A stretch of DNA of 64,000 bases from Oxyruncus cristatus (taxonomy: Eukaryota > Chordata > Aves > Passeriformes > Cotingidae): assembly GCA_013399855.1 (NCBI GenBank), contig VXAY01004719.1, positions 662,918 through 726,917 on the forward strand, given 5' to 3'. Shown piece by piece: positions 43,501 through 55,800 of this stretch (position 1 is its first letter; each line of letters begins with the position of its first letter). Under the pieces are notes generated by a model that saw only the letters and a program-made list of their open reading frames with translations, was not told the origin of the DNA and did no database searches. Both the position numbers and the translations under genes were made by a program.

Positions 43501-45114
43501 GTTAAATATATTAATAAAAAGTTCTAAAGAAATCCCTAAACTCAAAGCAATGTGGCCAAACACCAAGATGCAAGAAGTTTCTTAAACAACTAGCCTCCAG
43601 AGAATTTGGACATTTGTCCTATCAAAATCATTGTGTGGCAGAGACAAGTGATAAAATAGCACTCGATGGGCAAGTGCCTGAATTTTTATGGAAAAAGACT
43701 GTTTTTATTCTCAACAGCCAGTGTTATTGCCTCTGCCCTATCAGTAGGGATCAATCGATGAAAGAGGGAAGATAAATGTATTCTGGGAAAGCTTAATTTC
43801 TTGATATCAGCTTTCACTGATGGGGATGCACCTGCCACAGGCTTACTTGTTCTGCTTTGTGACGAAGTCGAGGTGTTATCTATAAAGACTGAAGTGTCAG
43901 AAGACATGCTAGTACAAACTGCTGTGGCACAGAGCAACGTGCTGCCACATTTTAAGTGTATGTTCACGCGTGAAAGGATTGTGATGGTTGCAAGCTTGCA
44001 GTTCCTAAACAAGGGATGATTGAAGCAATGGGTTTTGGATGAGGATTTCAAGAGAGCTTGCAGCTTTGGGGGCAATGGAAAATGCTCTTTCTCGTTACCT
44101 TCACGATTAAATTTGTTGTTTGAACGTATTAAGGGTATGAGGAGTGCTTGAGGCACTGCACGGAAAGTATGCAAGGAAGGGAATAACAGAAATGGGGCAC
44201 AACTGAATAGCATAGGTTGTAGTTGTTGGCCAGGGAGTGTGGCTGCACACTCCTAGAAGCCAGGAGCTCGCTCATCAGAATGATGGAGACAGAAGGATGT
44301 AGGTGTGCTAACTGAGCACACAGTGCACCGATGAAATACTCTGTAGACAGGCTGTGTAACCGTAACATGGTTCAAAATGGGTGTTTCCAGCAGGGAGAGG
44401 AATAGTTTTACTACTCTCTGTAGTACCTGCAAATTCTCACCTGGTCTGCCCTGGTCTGCTTCCCTCTGCTTACAGAAGCTGGATTCAAACATACAGATAC
44501 AAGGAGCCCTGAAAATGAGAAGCGTGGAATATTAATTCTGTCTTCTGAAAAACTGAGAAAGTGAGAAATGGGGAGAAAAAACTCAAGGTCAGCAAAAGAA
44601 CAGGTGGCCTAAGCTGCTCATATGTACTTTTAAGACAGCTACTGGGAGCCCCCTAAGGACCTGAATAGATGCATACAGGATTTACCTCCTCTCTGAGTTG
44701 CAAAAGTGCTTTGTACCAACATGAAACCTGCAGTTGGCTGTATATTAGACAACGTTCCTTTGTATCTTAGACAACTTTCCATGTTCACAGAAAATGTGCT
44801 ACCAAGAGGTTTCAGAGGACTTTTGAAACGTCTCACACAAGGTTACTAGAAAAAAATTAAGCTGTAGCAAGTGAAGAATGAAGAAACGACATGAATTTAA
44901 AATTAACTGGGAAACAGAAGGTAAAACAGAGGATTAAATGATCACATCTCATCACAAATAGCTCACAGTGGGTGACCTCCCTGTACATCTGTGATACAGG
45001 AAGGAGTTGACTGAGAAGCAAGATGAGAAAATTTGCAAATCACAGTTACAACTGGAGTAAAACCCAAGGAGATTGCTGTCTTGTGGCCCATTCATTCAGC
45101 TCATTTCAAGTCCT
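40542..45114. other. Intergenic stretch, no gene recognised
   Basis: No exon chain or repeat family is recognised. Open frames at 43038-43505 (plus, 155 codons) and 43686-44213 (minus, 175 codons) are the longest, without known motifs. ATTAAA at 41374 with a T-rich downstream region could be a distal poly(A) site. Confidence 0.6.
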
Positions 45115-46124
45115 TCTGCCAGTCAGCATCAAGATGTCCAAACTGATTCTATTTGACTTGCATGGCAAGTGTTTGGTAGCAGGGAGGGCTACACAGATGG
45201 CTTCCGTGAGAAGCTAGCGGAAGCTTCCCCCATGTCCTACAAATCCAATGCCAGCCAGCTCAAGACGGACTCACCACTGGCCAAGGCCGAGCCCAGCAGC
45301 AATGGCACCTCTGGGATAAAGAGTTAAGAAGGGGGAGGAAAAAACCTGTGCCATTGCAGGTGGAAAGAGGAGCGAGAACAGGTAAGAGAAACAGCCCTGC
45401 GGACACCAAGGCCAATGAAGAAGAAGGGGCAGGAGGTGCTCCAGGTACCAGAGCAGAGATTGCCCTGCAGCCCATGGTGCAGACCTTAGTGAAGCAGCTG
45501 TGCCTCTGCAGCCTGTGGAGGTCCATGGGGGAGCAGAGATCTACCTGCAGCCCATGGAAGAGCCCACGCTGGAGCAGGGGAGTGGAAGGAACCCACACTG
45601 GAGTAATTCATGAAGAACTGCAGCCCATGGGAATGATGCATGTTGGAAAAGTTCATGGAGGACTGTCTTCCATGGGAGTACCCCACACTGGAGCAGGGGA
45701 AGAGTGTGAGTCCTTCCCCAGAGGAGAAAGGAGCAGCAGAGACAATGTTGATGAACTGACTGCAGCCCCCATTCCCCAACTCCCGGCATTGCTGGGGTGG
45801 GGGAGGTGGGAGAAAATTTGAGACTAAAGTTAAGCCCAGTGACACTAAACCATGACACCCAGGAAGAAGGGAGGGGTGAGGGTAAGGTGTTATAAGATTT
45901 GGGGTTTATTTCTTGTTACTCTACTCTGACTTGATTGATAGTAAGTTAAATTAATTTTCCCCAAATTGATTCTTTTTTGCTCATGACAGTAATTGATGAG
46001 GGATCTTTCCCTGTCCTTGGCCCACAAGCTTTTCATTATGTTTTCTCTCTCCTATCTAGCTGAGGGCAGTGAATGGAGTGGCTTCAGTGGGCACCTGATG
46101 TCTAGCCACGGTCAATCCACCACA
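45115..46124 (+). mobile_element. ERVL-type LTR, 3' part, probably a solo LTR
   Basis: The sequence from gatggcttccgtgagaagct (45197) matches, by memory, a long bird ERVL-type LTR with repeated cagcccatgg and cacactggagcagggg phrases. It continues through ttgattctt...catgacagtaattgatgag and ends ggtcaatccaccaca, with the terminal CA at 46124. The repeated phrases explain the open frames at 45260-45858, which are not genes. The 5' limit is uncertain, and no internal viral coding region or second LTR is seen. It is related to the 5' fragment at 20304. Confidence 0.8.
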
Positions 46125-49100
46125 TCAACATATCACTGAAGCAGAAAATTTAATCAGTGTCTATACCTTATAGTGCCTGCCATAAGTTTGCAATATCGGT
46201 GCCAGAAGGAGCCCTATAGTTCATGGGAAAATTCAACCTGATGTAGAGAGATGTGTGTCAATCCAAAAACAGAATACACAGAAAAGATGATGTACACAAA
46301 GGCAGGAATTGCACTGTGAGTAGATTCCTAATGCAGGAAAGGTGAGAATGCAAAGCAGGTGAGAACTTGGGGAAAGCATGGAAGATCTTATATCAAAGAA
46401 ATTAAAATTCTTGGGATGGTATCCTCAGAACGGAAAGGAGTAGTAGTAGATATTATTGAATTTTGTGAAATAGTGGTCCAGAAAAAGGAGCACAGAAGAT
46501 AACTTTTTCCTGCACCTTATTATAGAGTTCAGTTGTAATTCAGTAAAATTAAAGGTGGCAGAACTAAATAGTAAAATGGAAATTCCTGTTTTCCTCACAG
46601 TACCTAATTAGGCTTAGAGTTCAAGTTATAGGACATTGCAGAAGTTAAAACTTAACATTTTCAAAAGGACTGAGCATGCTGTGAGCGTACCTCTTCCTGC
46701 TAGGTAAACTAAGCCTGCATCTAAGACAGCTTATATTATATGGATTTTCACACAACGGGGAAGGCTGTCAGGTATTGTGAGATTCTGGTACTCAGCAGTT
46801 TGTTTCTGTGTGAGCAATGTGTCCTAGCTCCTGAAATAGGATAGCTGCCTGTTGGGAAAAGCCTCTGACCCAGCTGCCAAATCACATGGGGCATTTGCTT
46901 GTGGAGAATTCAGGTGGGGATGGGCCAGGTTCCATCACACAGTCATTCAGACTCGGACAATCCCATTCCTATGTTTGGGAACCATCACGGGCATGTTTAA
47001 ATCTTTCAGGGTGTCACATGTATTGGCTTAACCTGCTCATCCCTTGGAGACTGTAAGAGCTGCTGAGCAGGCTATGTCAGCCTGTGTCTAATTCTGGTAG
47101 AAAATAGAAGACTATCTGATGGCTTTTGAATTTCCCTTTGAGGTGTCTGGTTAGGACCACTGTAAGAGAGAGATAAACTGGCAGATAACATGCCTGACTG
47201 TGACATTTCTCCTGCATGATCTGAATTTCTATTTTTTATTCTTTATGGAAAAGTCTTCTTTGCCAGCTTAACCAAAAGCAAATTGCCCAAATAATAAATG
47301 CACTGTTAAATTCACACCTAGCAGCAACTATTCTGTTCTTCACTTTCCCCAAGCAGTGGTACCCCTCTTTGCAGATCTCGTCTGATGCATGAACTGTCGA
47401 AACATAAATGGGCAACTGAGACTTCTGTGCTGTCTGCTCTGGGATGATAGTATAATCTATATGCTGTATTCACGCCTTTAACTTCGGTTTTTATTGCTAT
47501 AATGTAACCCACTCTTTTTTGCTTTCTTGGTGCACAAATTACGAAGATGGCCTTGCCTATTTGTCAGTAGGATCTAAAGTGCACGCAGGGTGTGATGCAC
47601 AGTTCTGTCTTGTTGTTTGGTCCAGTTAACGCTGCATTCATAACCACACATAAAAAATGGGAGTGCTGTCTAATGACAGCTTAGCATAAATCATGGCATC
47701 CTCTGGCCCAAGTGGAGGCATGGAATCTTATCAGATCTGAAGCTTTAAAAAAAAAAAAAAAAAAAGAAGGGATAAACATTGCTTTAAAAACATTACTAAA
47801 TCTGTAAAAAACAGAGCTGTTCTGTTCATTGTACATGTTTGTATGGGCATGTGAGCCTTTTCCTGAAACACAGGACCGATGGCATCACCATCTACATTGA
47901 AATGTCATCATGGGAGTGCTACATAACCACAAGACTTGCTCATAAGGAGTTGCTCCAAAAAGGGTCCCACTTCAGCACTGTTTTAGGAAAAGCAATTTAA
48001 TACTGCTCAAATATCATAAGAGCATAAAACATCCTGATTTTGCTTAAATTGCTGGACCCTACAACAAAGTGCATTGGATAGTTAATAAACAAGGCGACCG
48101 GATAGAGAATTTGAGAGTCAGACTGGCAACAGGCACATATCAGTTCCAGGCTGGGCTCAGCCATGCATATCTGGACAGAAAGGAAAGATCACATTTATGT
48201 ATGGGAGATTCAGCTCCAATTTTCACCTATATAAACCAATGTGAAGTGTGAAGAGAATGACATGATAAAACTGATGTACTACCAAAGTGATAAATTCAAT
48301 GTCTGAAAAGATGTTTTCCTTCCCTGCTTGCTTCTGAACCGTAGAAATTGGTTTTCAGCTCTTCACCTGAGAACAGAGGAGGATTTATCAGGTAGGGTTG
48401 TTTTTTTCTTTAGAAATACTTTGTGTTGCTCTGAAAGTACCTAATCACTGTTGTATTGATTTTTGTATCAAAAGAAGGAATGTTAGTTAAAACCCAGGAG
48501 TTTTCCTGACTTTTGTCCCTGTTTGTTACTGAAATACATATATAATTGTTTTTGCTTATGTTTCCAGAGGGTAATTGGTCTGGTTTGGCCATGGGACACA
48601 GGCAGCAGAGTTTCTGCCAGGCAAAAGCCTGCCAGGTGCCTCTGTGGTGGTGTCTCGTGTTGCTCCAGGCCATCAGCTGGGGAGGGGGCAGCTCAGATGA
48701 GAAGCATCAACATGTTGGCCATGGCCGCATGGGGCTGGTCACACCTCAGGCTGCCCATGGGCAGAGCTGTCCTAAATGTTTGCAATCAACATCTTTAGGA
48801 GGATTTAGTGATGTCATGGTTTTTAAGCAGGGCATAAAAGTACGAGGTTTGCAGCTCCAAAAGAAACGTTGTAACCGACTTTAATCTGATAAATGCTGAA
48901 TCAGTCCCATAAAAGAATGGAGGAGAAATCAATGTAAGCCTAAATTAATTTGAATTCTTGGGGTTTTTCTCCTCTTCCTTTTTCAAGACTAGGGTAGCTT
49001 TGTGATTCACCAATCAAGAGCTGCGAGTTTCTTTCCATGCTTACAAAATTAAATTTTGTGCTTTTGACCCGGATTAGTGGTGGACAGAGAAATATATAGC

Positions 49101-52100
49101 CTGATCCCAATTATTTCTTAGCTGTCACCCCTGACCCACTCCATCCCTCTGCTGGTGGCACATGCTGCTGTTTGTGGGTAGGCAGCTGCAAGGAAGCTTG
49201 CTGGAAAAGGAGTCATGGAAGGGTTATTAGGTGGCAATAGAAAGCTGTTGTAAAGAAAAACATTCAAAAAACCAACAGAAGTGTTAGGCGTGTTTAAAAA
49301 TACATTCTAAAGGATGTTGCAAAGACCATTGTAGAGATATAGTTATCTTTAATATGGCCTAGTTTCTAATTGAGTTTTAAACCCCCACTGTTTAAATGAC
49401 TGATTTTCTGTCTACATGAATAAATTTACTTTTTTTTTTTTCTTGGCAGATAACAATTTATGAACACTGGTCCCGTTAGAAATCCTGAAGTACAATTGAC
49501 ATTGACAATAAAACTTTTAACAATTGCTAAAACAGTTAACCAGCTCACTAGAACATTTCCCATCCCAGATCTAGCCTTAGGAAGTTAACTAACAAACATG
49601 TTATTAACCACTGATGAGGAGCTGTTTGGAAGAGATCATTGCTTAATTAATCTTTGTACTGAGCTAATAAGAGTGTTAAATGGGCCTCTCTGTTGAATTG
49701 GGTTGTTAATATAGATTGCAAGTTCCCTCAGGGGGAAATCTGAGGCCAATATGACATTAAAGTTAGCCATCCAACAAAGAAGATATTTTAGGCATTAAAA
49801 ATAACAAAGCCAAACAAATCCATTAATAATGTCATAAGATTCAGTGGCTGTGTATATATACTGACTGTACGTGCATGTATGAATTACTGTGCTTTTTCCT
49901 CTCCTGCTAAGAAAGCTTTATCAAAAATCTTATTTAGATTCAGAGTTTTTCATCGCTGTTCTGTTGCAGCATAAATTAAACTTGTCACACGTATCTGTAG
50001 GACGCAGGTTCCACTGATCAGGAAGGCAGAATCTGATGCAAACTCTAATGTCATCTGCTTATTCTAAGAAGACAAACAAGATCAAAAATCTCGTCGTATT
50101 AATAAGCTGGATAAACCTTCTGCTTGATACAATTTGATGCCCCAGTAAAAGGCAGTGTGACCACATTGCCCTTGTGCTTCACGGCATTTTTAGCAGTGAG
50201 CGTTCAGGTATTAACCATGAAGCAACGTGCACATACTTCATATTAAACATTTGTTTTGGAAGGTGTTATAATTCCCTGCACAAGAAGCTACCTTGACTCC
50301 CTTTTAACACACATACATTATGTCTTTTGGGAGAAGAGAAAGATTCCATAAAAAGAAAGGTTTGAAAGGAATAATTTGCCCTTGAATATCTGGTGTTAGT
50401 AATTCAGAAGGGATATTGCTCTGTCACTACAGTCACTTCCACACCAGTCCCTGTCCCTCATGAGACCAAATTCCATCCTTACACCCAACTTGGAGCTGTT
50501 GACCCTGTGTATGCTTACATCCCATGATCTGAATATTATACTCAATGTGCAATTACATTTATTTTGTATGAAACAATCTCAGAAAAGACTAGGCAAAAAA
50601 TTTATAATGAAAGTAGCAATATGACAAAAATGCATTCATGTATACCTGTGTTTTTGATGTTTGTGTTTTATCTTGTCTGCATTCTCACTGGCTTCTCTTT
50701 TAATATACTGCACACACACCCCTACCAAAGCCTGGGTGTGTCTAGACGAGGTGAAAGCCTCATTTGCCTGACTCCTCTGTGACTAGCCTTTGACATCTCA
50801 CAGGTTTCTTTCACGGTCTTTTGCTAGGCACACTTGAATATTGATAAGAGTCTTGCACTTAGGGAATGTGGCCACAGCACAGATCATCGCTTAGTGGTCT
50901 GTTGACTGGTTTCTCTATGGTGTCCATGCTGTCTCTAATGCATCACTTTGAAGTACCAAGGCAAAACCTTCATGATTAACATACCCTTGGAGACCTCTAA
51001 ATATTGCCTCACTTCATTAATACTGCAAAATGATCAATATGCCTCACAAAAATTAACTGTACATTGTACATCTCCCCTGCCTGATTACTGTGCATATTTT
51101 ATTTCTCAAGGATAATGGAGGTTTGTTCCTGGCCAAGATGTTATCCTGGTTGTATGCACAGCTGCAGAGTCTCTCTGTCCCTGTGGTCTTTTCAGGAATG
51201 GGTTTTAGCTGCTAATCAAAAATAGTCTGTACATGTGCTCATGATTTCTGTTCGATGAGTATGACCTGAAATCCATAAATGGGATGCGAGTGATTAGAAT
51301 AACATACCCCTGTGCTTTTTTAAACATCGGGATAAGGGCTGGAACATCTCACTCCTGACTGTCCACAGCAAATGTTCTCAAACCAGAGATGTTGTTTTTC
51401 TACCCCTCATTTCATGCTGACCCTTTAATGTAGTAACCAAAGCTAATCTTACGTGTACAACAGCATATTGGGTAGATGGTTTTGTTACAAATAATTAATA
51501 TCACTCTCAGCAGACAGTTACTCATTTATTATTTCCAGTTGCTTCATGGTTATTAAACTGCCACATTTCAAGTGTGGACAAGTGTCCATGATGATATACA
51601 GAGGTCTGTTAAGTGGAAAACTTAGAGGTGCCTTTCTATTACTCAGATCCCCAAGGAACACTGCTGTGGTCATGCTGTCTTCAAATATATATTTGACCTA
51701 TACTTGGTATGCACTTTTAAAGGTTAGAATAAGTATGCATGTTTTCTTTGCTTATTAAGCAAAACTCTGGACGTTGAGAGAACATGAGAGAAGGTTCCAC
51801 TGGTCTCCCAACTAACACAGTAAATTGCTCATGCTGGATGCGCCTGCCTGCCTCAGCTCTGTTCCACTCATCCATGCTGCTTTCATGGAAATCAGCATAT
51901 TTCCATACATGCATTCATAGAAATCCATTTACATGGAAATACAGCTCACTGGTTAAGACTTTGTATTGTAAATCCAGCTTTAATATTATCAGCAGTGTTC
52001 CTGTGCATCAAGGTCCAGTAAGCCACTCCCCTGGGTTGTGGGACCCGTTCCATGTCCCATGTTTTCTAGGCTCTTGCTTTCCATTGTACCTTCTTCCATG

Positions 52101-52532
52101 AGCAGTGCCACATGCCTCCTGCTGCAGCAGAGACCAGCTGAGCTGCAGCAGTAAGTGCAGGAACCTCTCAGACACAACACCACACACTTGTCCATGTGCT
52201 GGCCTCGGTGAAATCACCTTATGAATGCTATTCTTGCAGGATCCTCTCTGTACAGAAAGAGTTAGATACTGAGGAAGTGTAAGCTTCAGTGTGGAGGCCT
52301 AAGTGACAATGTCTAAGAGTGCAAAACCTCATCCCCTCCTACCTCACCACCACATCTGTGGTCCTGATCACTATCAGCTGGGTCTGAACAGTGACAGTGC
52401 TTGGGAAGAGTGTGAAGAAAACTGAAAAGGAAAGGCAGGGGAAAGAGTACGAATAAATCTCTGAAAAAGAAACACAAGAGTGAGAAAAGGACAGAACGGA
52501 TATGTTAAACCTCTATTCATCAGGTAGTTAAA
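46125..52532. other. Intergenic stretch, no gene recognised
   Basis: It contains an A run (about 47746-47765) and a T run (49430-49441). A quiet AT-rich block at 49442-49870 with homeodomain-type TAAT sites could be a conserved non-coding element. A more GC-rich patch lies at 48590-48780. No open frame is recognised. Confidence 0.6.
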
Positions 52533-52861
52533 AACCTCATCACTCTCTACAACTCCCTGAGAGGAGGTTGTAGCCAGGTGGGGGTTGGTCTCTTCTCGCA
52601 GGCAACCAGCAGTAGGACAAGAGGGCACGGTCTTAAGCTCTGCCAGGGGAGGTTTAGGTTGGATATTAGGAAGAAATTTTTTATGGAGAGAGTAATCAGC
52701 CATTGGAACGGGCTGTCCAGGGAGGTGGTGGATTCACTGCCCCTGGAGGTTTTTAAAATGAGACTGGATGTGGCACTTAGTGCCATGGGCTTGTGTTGGA
52801 TCAAGGGTTAGACTTGATGATCTCAGACGTCTTTTCCAACCCGGTGGATTCCATGATTCTA
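52533..52861 (+). mobile_element. CR1 LINE 3'-end fragment
   Basis: About 330 bp matches the CR1 3' end. Phrases include cctgagaggaggttgtagcc, aggacaagagggcacggtct, gccaggggaggtttaggttg, and gatgtggcacttagtgccat. It ends ccatgattcta, the CR1 terminal repeat. The copy is 5'-truncated with a short internal open frame only (52578-52811), and is not functional. It belongs to a different CR1 subtype from the copy at 39257. Confidence 0.9.
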
Positions 52862-55800
52862 CCTCCCCACTACGTAGCAAAAAATTGTTTCCTTTCCAGG
52901 ACAGACTCAGCTCCCCCAAAAAATCATGTTGGATTCAGGGATTTGTCTCTCACAATATTCTTTCCAAGCAAAAAAATGTTGTGGCTTTTTACTGATATAA
53001 ATCTGAACACCAAAAGTGGTGGATAATCTTCAATTCCAGTAGTCCTGTTTGTCCAGGACAGGCCTCCCCCTTCCTCTTTCTGCTGTCAGACCCTGATATT
53101 TCATTTCATCACAGTTGCTCAGGAGACCCCTTTGTTCCAAACCACAGCCCATCCACTGGTCCCACCCCCTTTTCCCCCTCGTGTTTAGGTATGTTCCCAC
53201 CACTGCTGTGACCTTCAGAGCTGAGGTATGGATCATTCCTGCAGGATTGTTCTCTCTGGCACTGAGCACGACGCTGGGCTATAAAATGAGTAATTATCAG
53301 GCATTTACATTCTGAAGTTAACAATGAGGAGTGTGAGCTTTCCGAACATCTGTTTCCCCCGTTTTCAAGGCAGCCTTCAATTTACTCCTGGTTCTCATCC
53401 ACGTGGCTATTGCCATTAACCATAAGCCAGCAGTGCCCTGCATCCTCAGGGATGAGTTGCGGAATAAACCCCCTCTAAATCATGGTATATATCAGTTTTG
53501 GGAGGTCGATTGTAAGAGCCATGAGGTTACAAAACAGTTGGAGACCACCTTCGAGAGTGATGAGAGAAACACAGGGAGAGCTGTGCTGTCCTCAGGCCTG
53601 AAGCAGGACTCAGGGCTCCACAAATAGGAAATTGTTCTGCAAGTGACTGTGGTCTCTTCCCCACATTATCACTGACCTGTCTCCTCTGCCAGCCTGCTAA
53701 GTCCCAGCCCGGCAACTGTCACCCAGGGAAGAACAAAGACCTGACCCAAAGGTGAGAGAAGAGCCAAAAATTCCAGAAATTTTCTATTTGCAGGGGAATA
53801 TATAGTAAGAGAAAAACCCCAGGACTGAGTGTGTATGGCAAAAGAAGTAAGGATGGATGGGTGAAGGGAAACGCTGGGTAACAACCACTGTTTGGAGATG
53901 AACTCGATGGGCATAGGGGCAGAATACTGTTCCCCAGTAAAACACAGGCAAGGGTGAAGCTACCAAAGAGCTGTCATCTCCTGATCCAGGGAGTGAATTG
54001 GGCAAAGGGGTTCCCTGTCATGTGTCTGGGTGTCAGAGCAAAACACAGAATGGGCCCTTTATGGAAGACAATGCCTGAGTGGATTATAAAGGCAAATATA
54101 ACAACAAATCTTCCTGGTTCCTCTGCCTTTGATTCTCAAAGGCCTGTAAGAGGGCACGTTGTTCAGCTGTTACACCCTTTCCTGCTTTAGTGCACTGGAA
54201 GTAGCCTTCCCCTCCCAGAGTCCCCCACTTCATTACCTTTAATAACCTTGTGAAGGGTAATGAAACATTTTAAGTCTTGTGTCAAGCTGGCTGGTGTGGT
54301 GGGGGTAGGAAAGGGGGGCTTTGGGGATTTGGTCAAGGTTTTGAGAAGCCTTTAAGAAGGGGCCTGGGCTGGGAATGAGGCATCCCAAGGCTCAGCCCTG
54401 GGGTTGGGGTCCTGCTTCTGCAGCAGTTTCACCTGAGAGCTGCCTCCCACGATCAGTGCCAGCTCCTCATCCTTTTCCAAATCCTCCCTAGTCCCTCTGT
54501 GACTTTTGTGTGCAGATTTGGAGCTGAGACAGTACAAGGGTGCAGGATGGAGGGAGGGGTTGTCTGAGCCTCACACCTGCTGCCCACTCACAGGCAGAGC
54601 TAGAGGCAGGTTTTAGCATTCCCCCTTGTGGAAGGAGTTCCCCCTTGTCAAAATCTAAGCACAAAAGTAGATGGGGGAGGGGCTTTAAGAGTCTGATGCC
54701 AAGAGTGACTTTCATTATGCACCCTGCTGCTTGCAGTCATCCAAATGGTGCAGTGCTGGTGCCCACCCTAAATTATGGATCTCTGACAGCTGGATTCAAT
54801 GTGAAGGTGTGGGAAGCCTCCGTGGTTTACAAAATAACAGGGAGAGACAGGAAAATCAACATGTCACACACTGTCTGCTGGCAGTCTGACAGATTTAACC
54901 GGCTCTACGCCTTTTAGTGTTTGCGCTGAATTTGCTTGGCTTTTAAAAAACAGATGTTCAGGCTTGCAGCCATTTTCAGACCAAACATCCCACACCACTC
55001 GTGTACCCAGCCTCTTCTGAGATTCTTTTTGACTGGCACAGGTTGTCTGATGACAATTTGGTCCCAAAATGGTTCATCCAAGGTTGTCAGAGTCTTTTTT
55101 TTTTTTTTTTTTTAAGGCTGTTTCCCTTTTAAGCGAGGTATCCAAGAAACCACAATTTGCACCCGGGAATGCTGATTGCATTAAGTAGTTAAGTCCATCA
55201 AGTTCCCAGTGACATTTTCTGTCTGTGAGTTCCAGATAAAGACTAGGAACTAAAGTAGCTTAGTGGATTAAAGGAATTGCCTTCCCCACCTAGACACCTC
55301 AGCTGGAATCCGATTTTGGTGCTCAAGTGTGATTGCTTATTTGCTTTGGGGGAGGAAGGTGGGGACAGATCACCTGAATCATCCTGGTGGTGGAAAGCTC
55401 CCATCTGGCAGCCTAGGGGTGGCTGTCACTGGGACTGGGGCCATTGGCTCCCTGCAAGTTGTTCCCCTGCCCCATGCTCTCCCCATATGGGATTTCCCCA
55501 CTGCTAAAAATTTAGCCCCCTTTAGCATGGAATAACTATCCCTCACAGGAAATGTGGAGAAGCTTTTCCCACTATCAACTACACTGTGAAAAATTCTGCC
55601 AAATTCTTATTCATGGAAAGTGGTGTTCAGACAGAGAAGGTCCTAAATGGTTAACCTTTCCATCAGACCAGGGAGAGGCTCCGGCTGTGAAAGCACCAGT
55701 AATTTAGCTTCCATTAAGACGCTGCAGCTTCTCATCTATTTGAAGGCTGCTAGAAATTCTTTTCTAAATAATAAGACTTTCTTTATAAAAAATACCATAG

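Noticed and set aside
45260..45858. Open frames of 105-157 codons on both strands
   Set aside because: They fall inside the LTR and reflect its internally repeated phrases.
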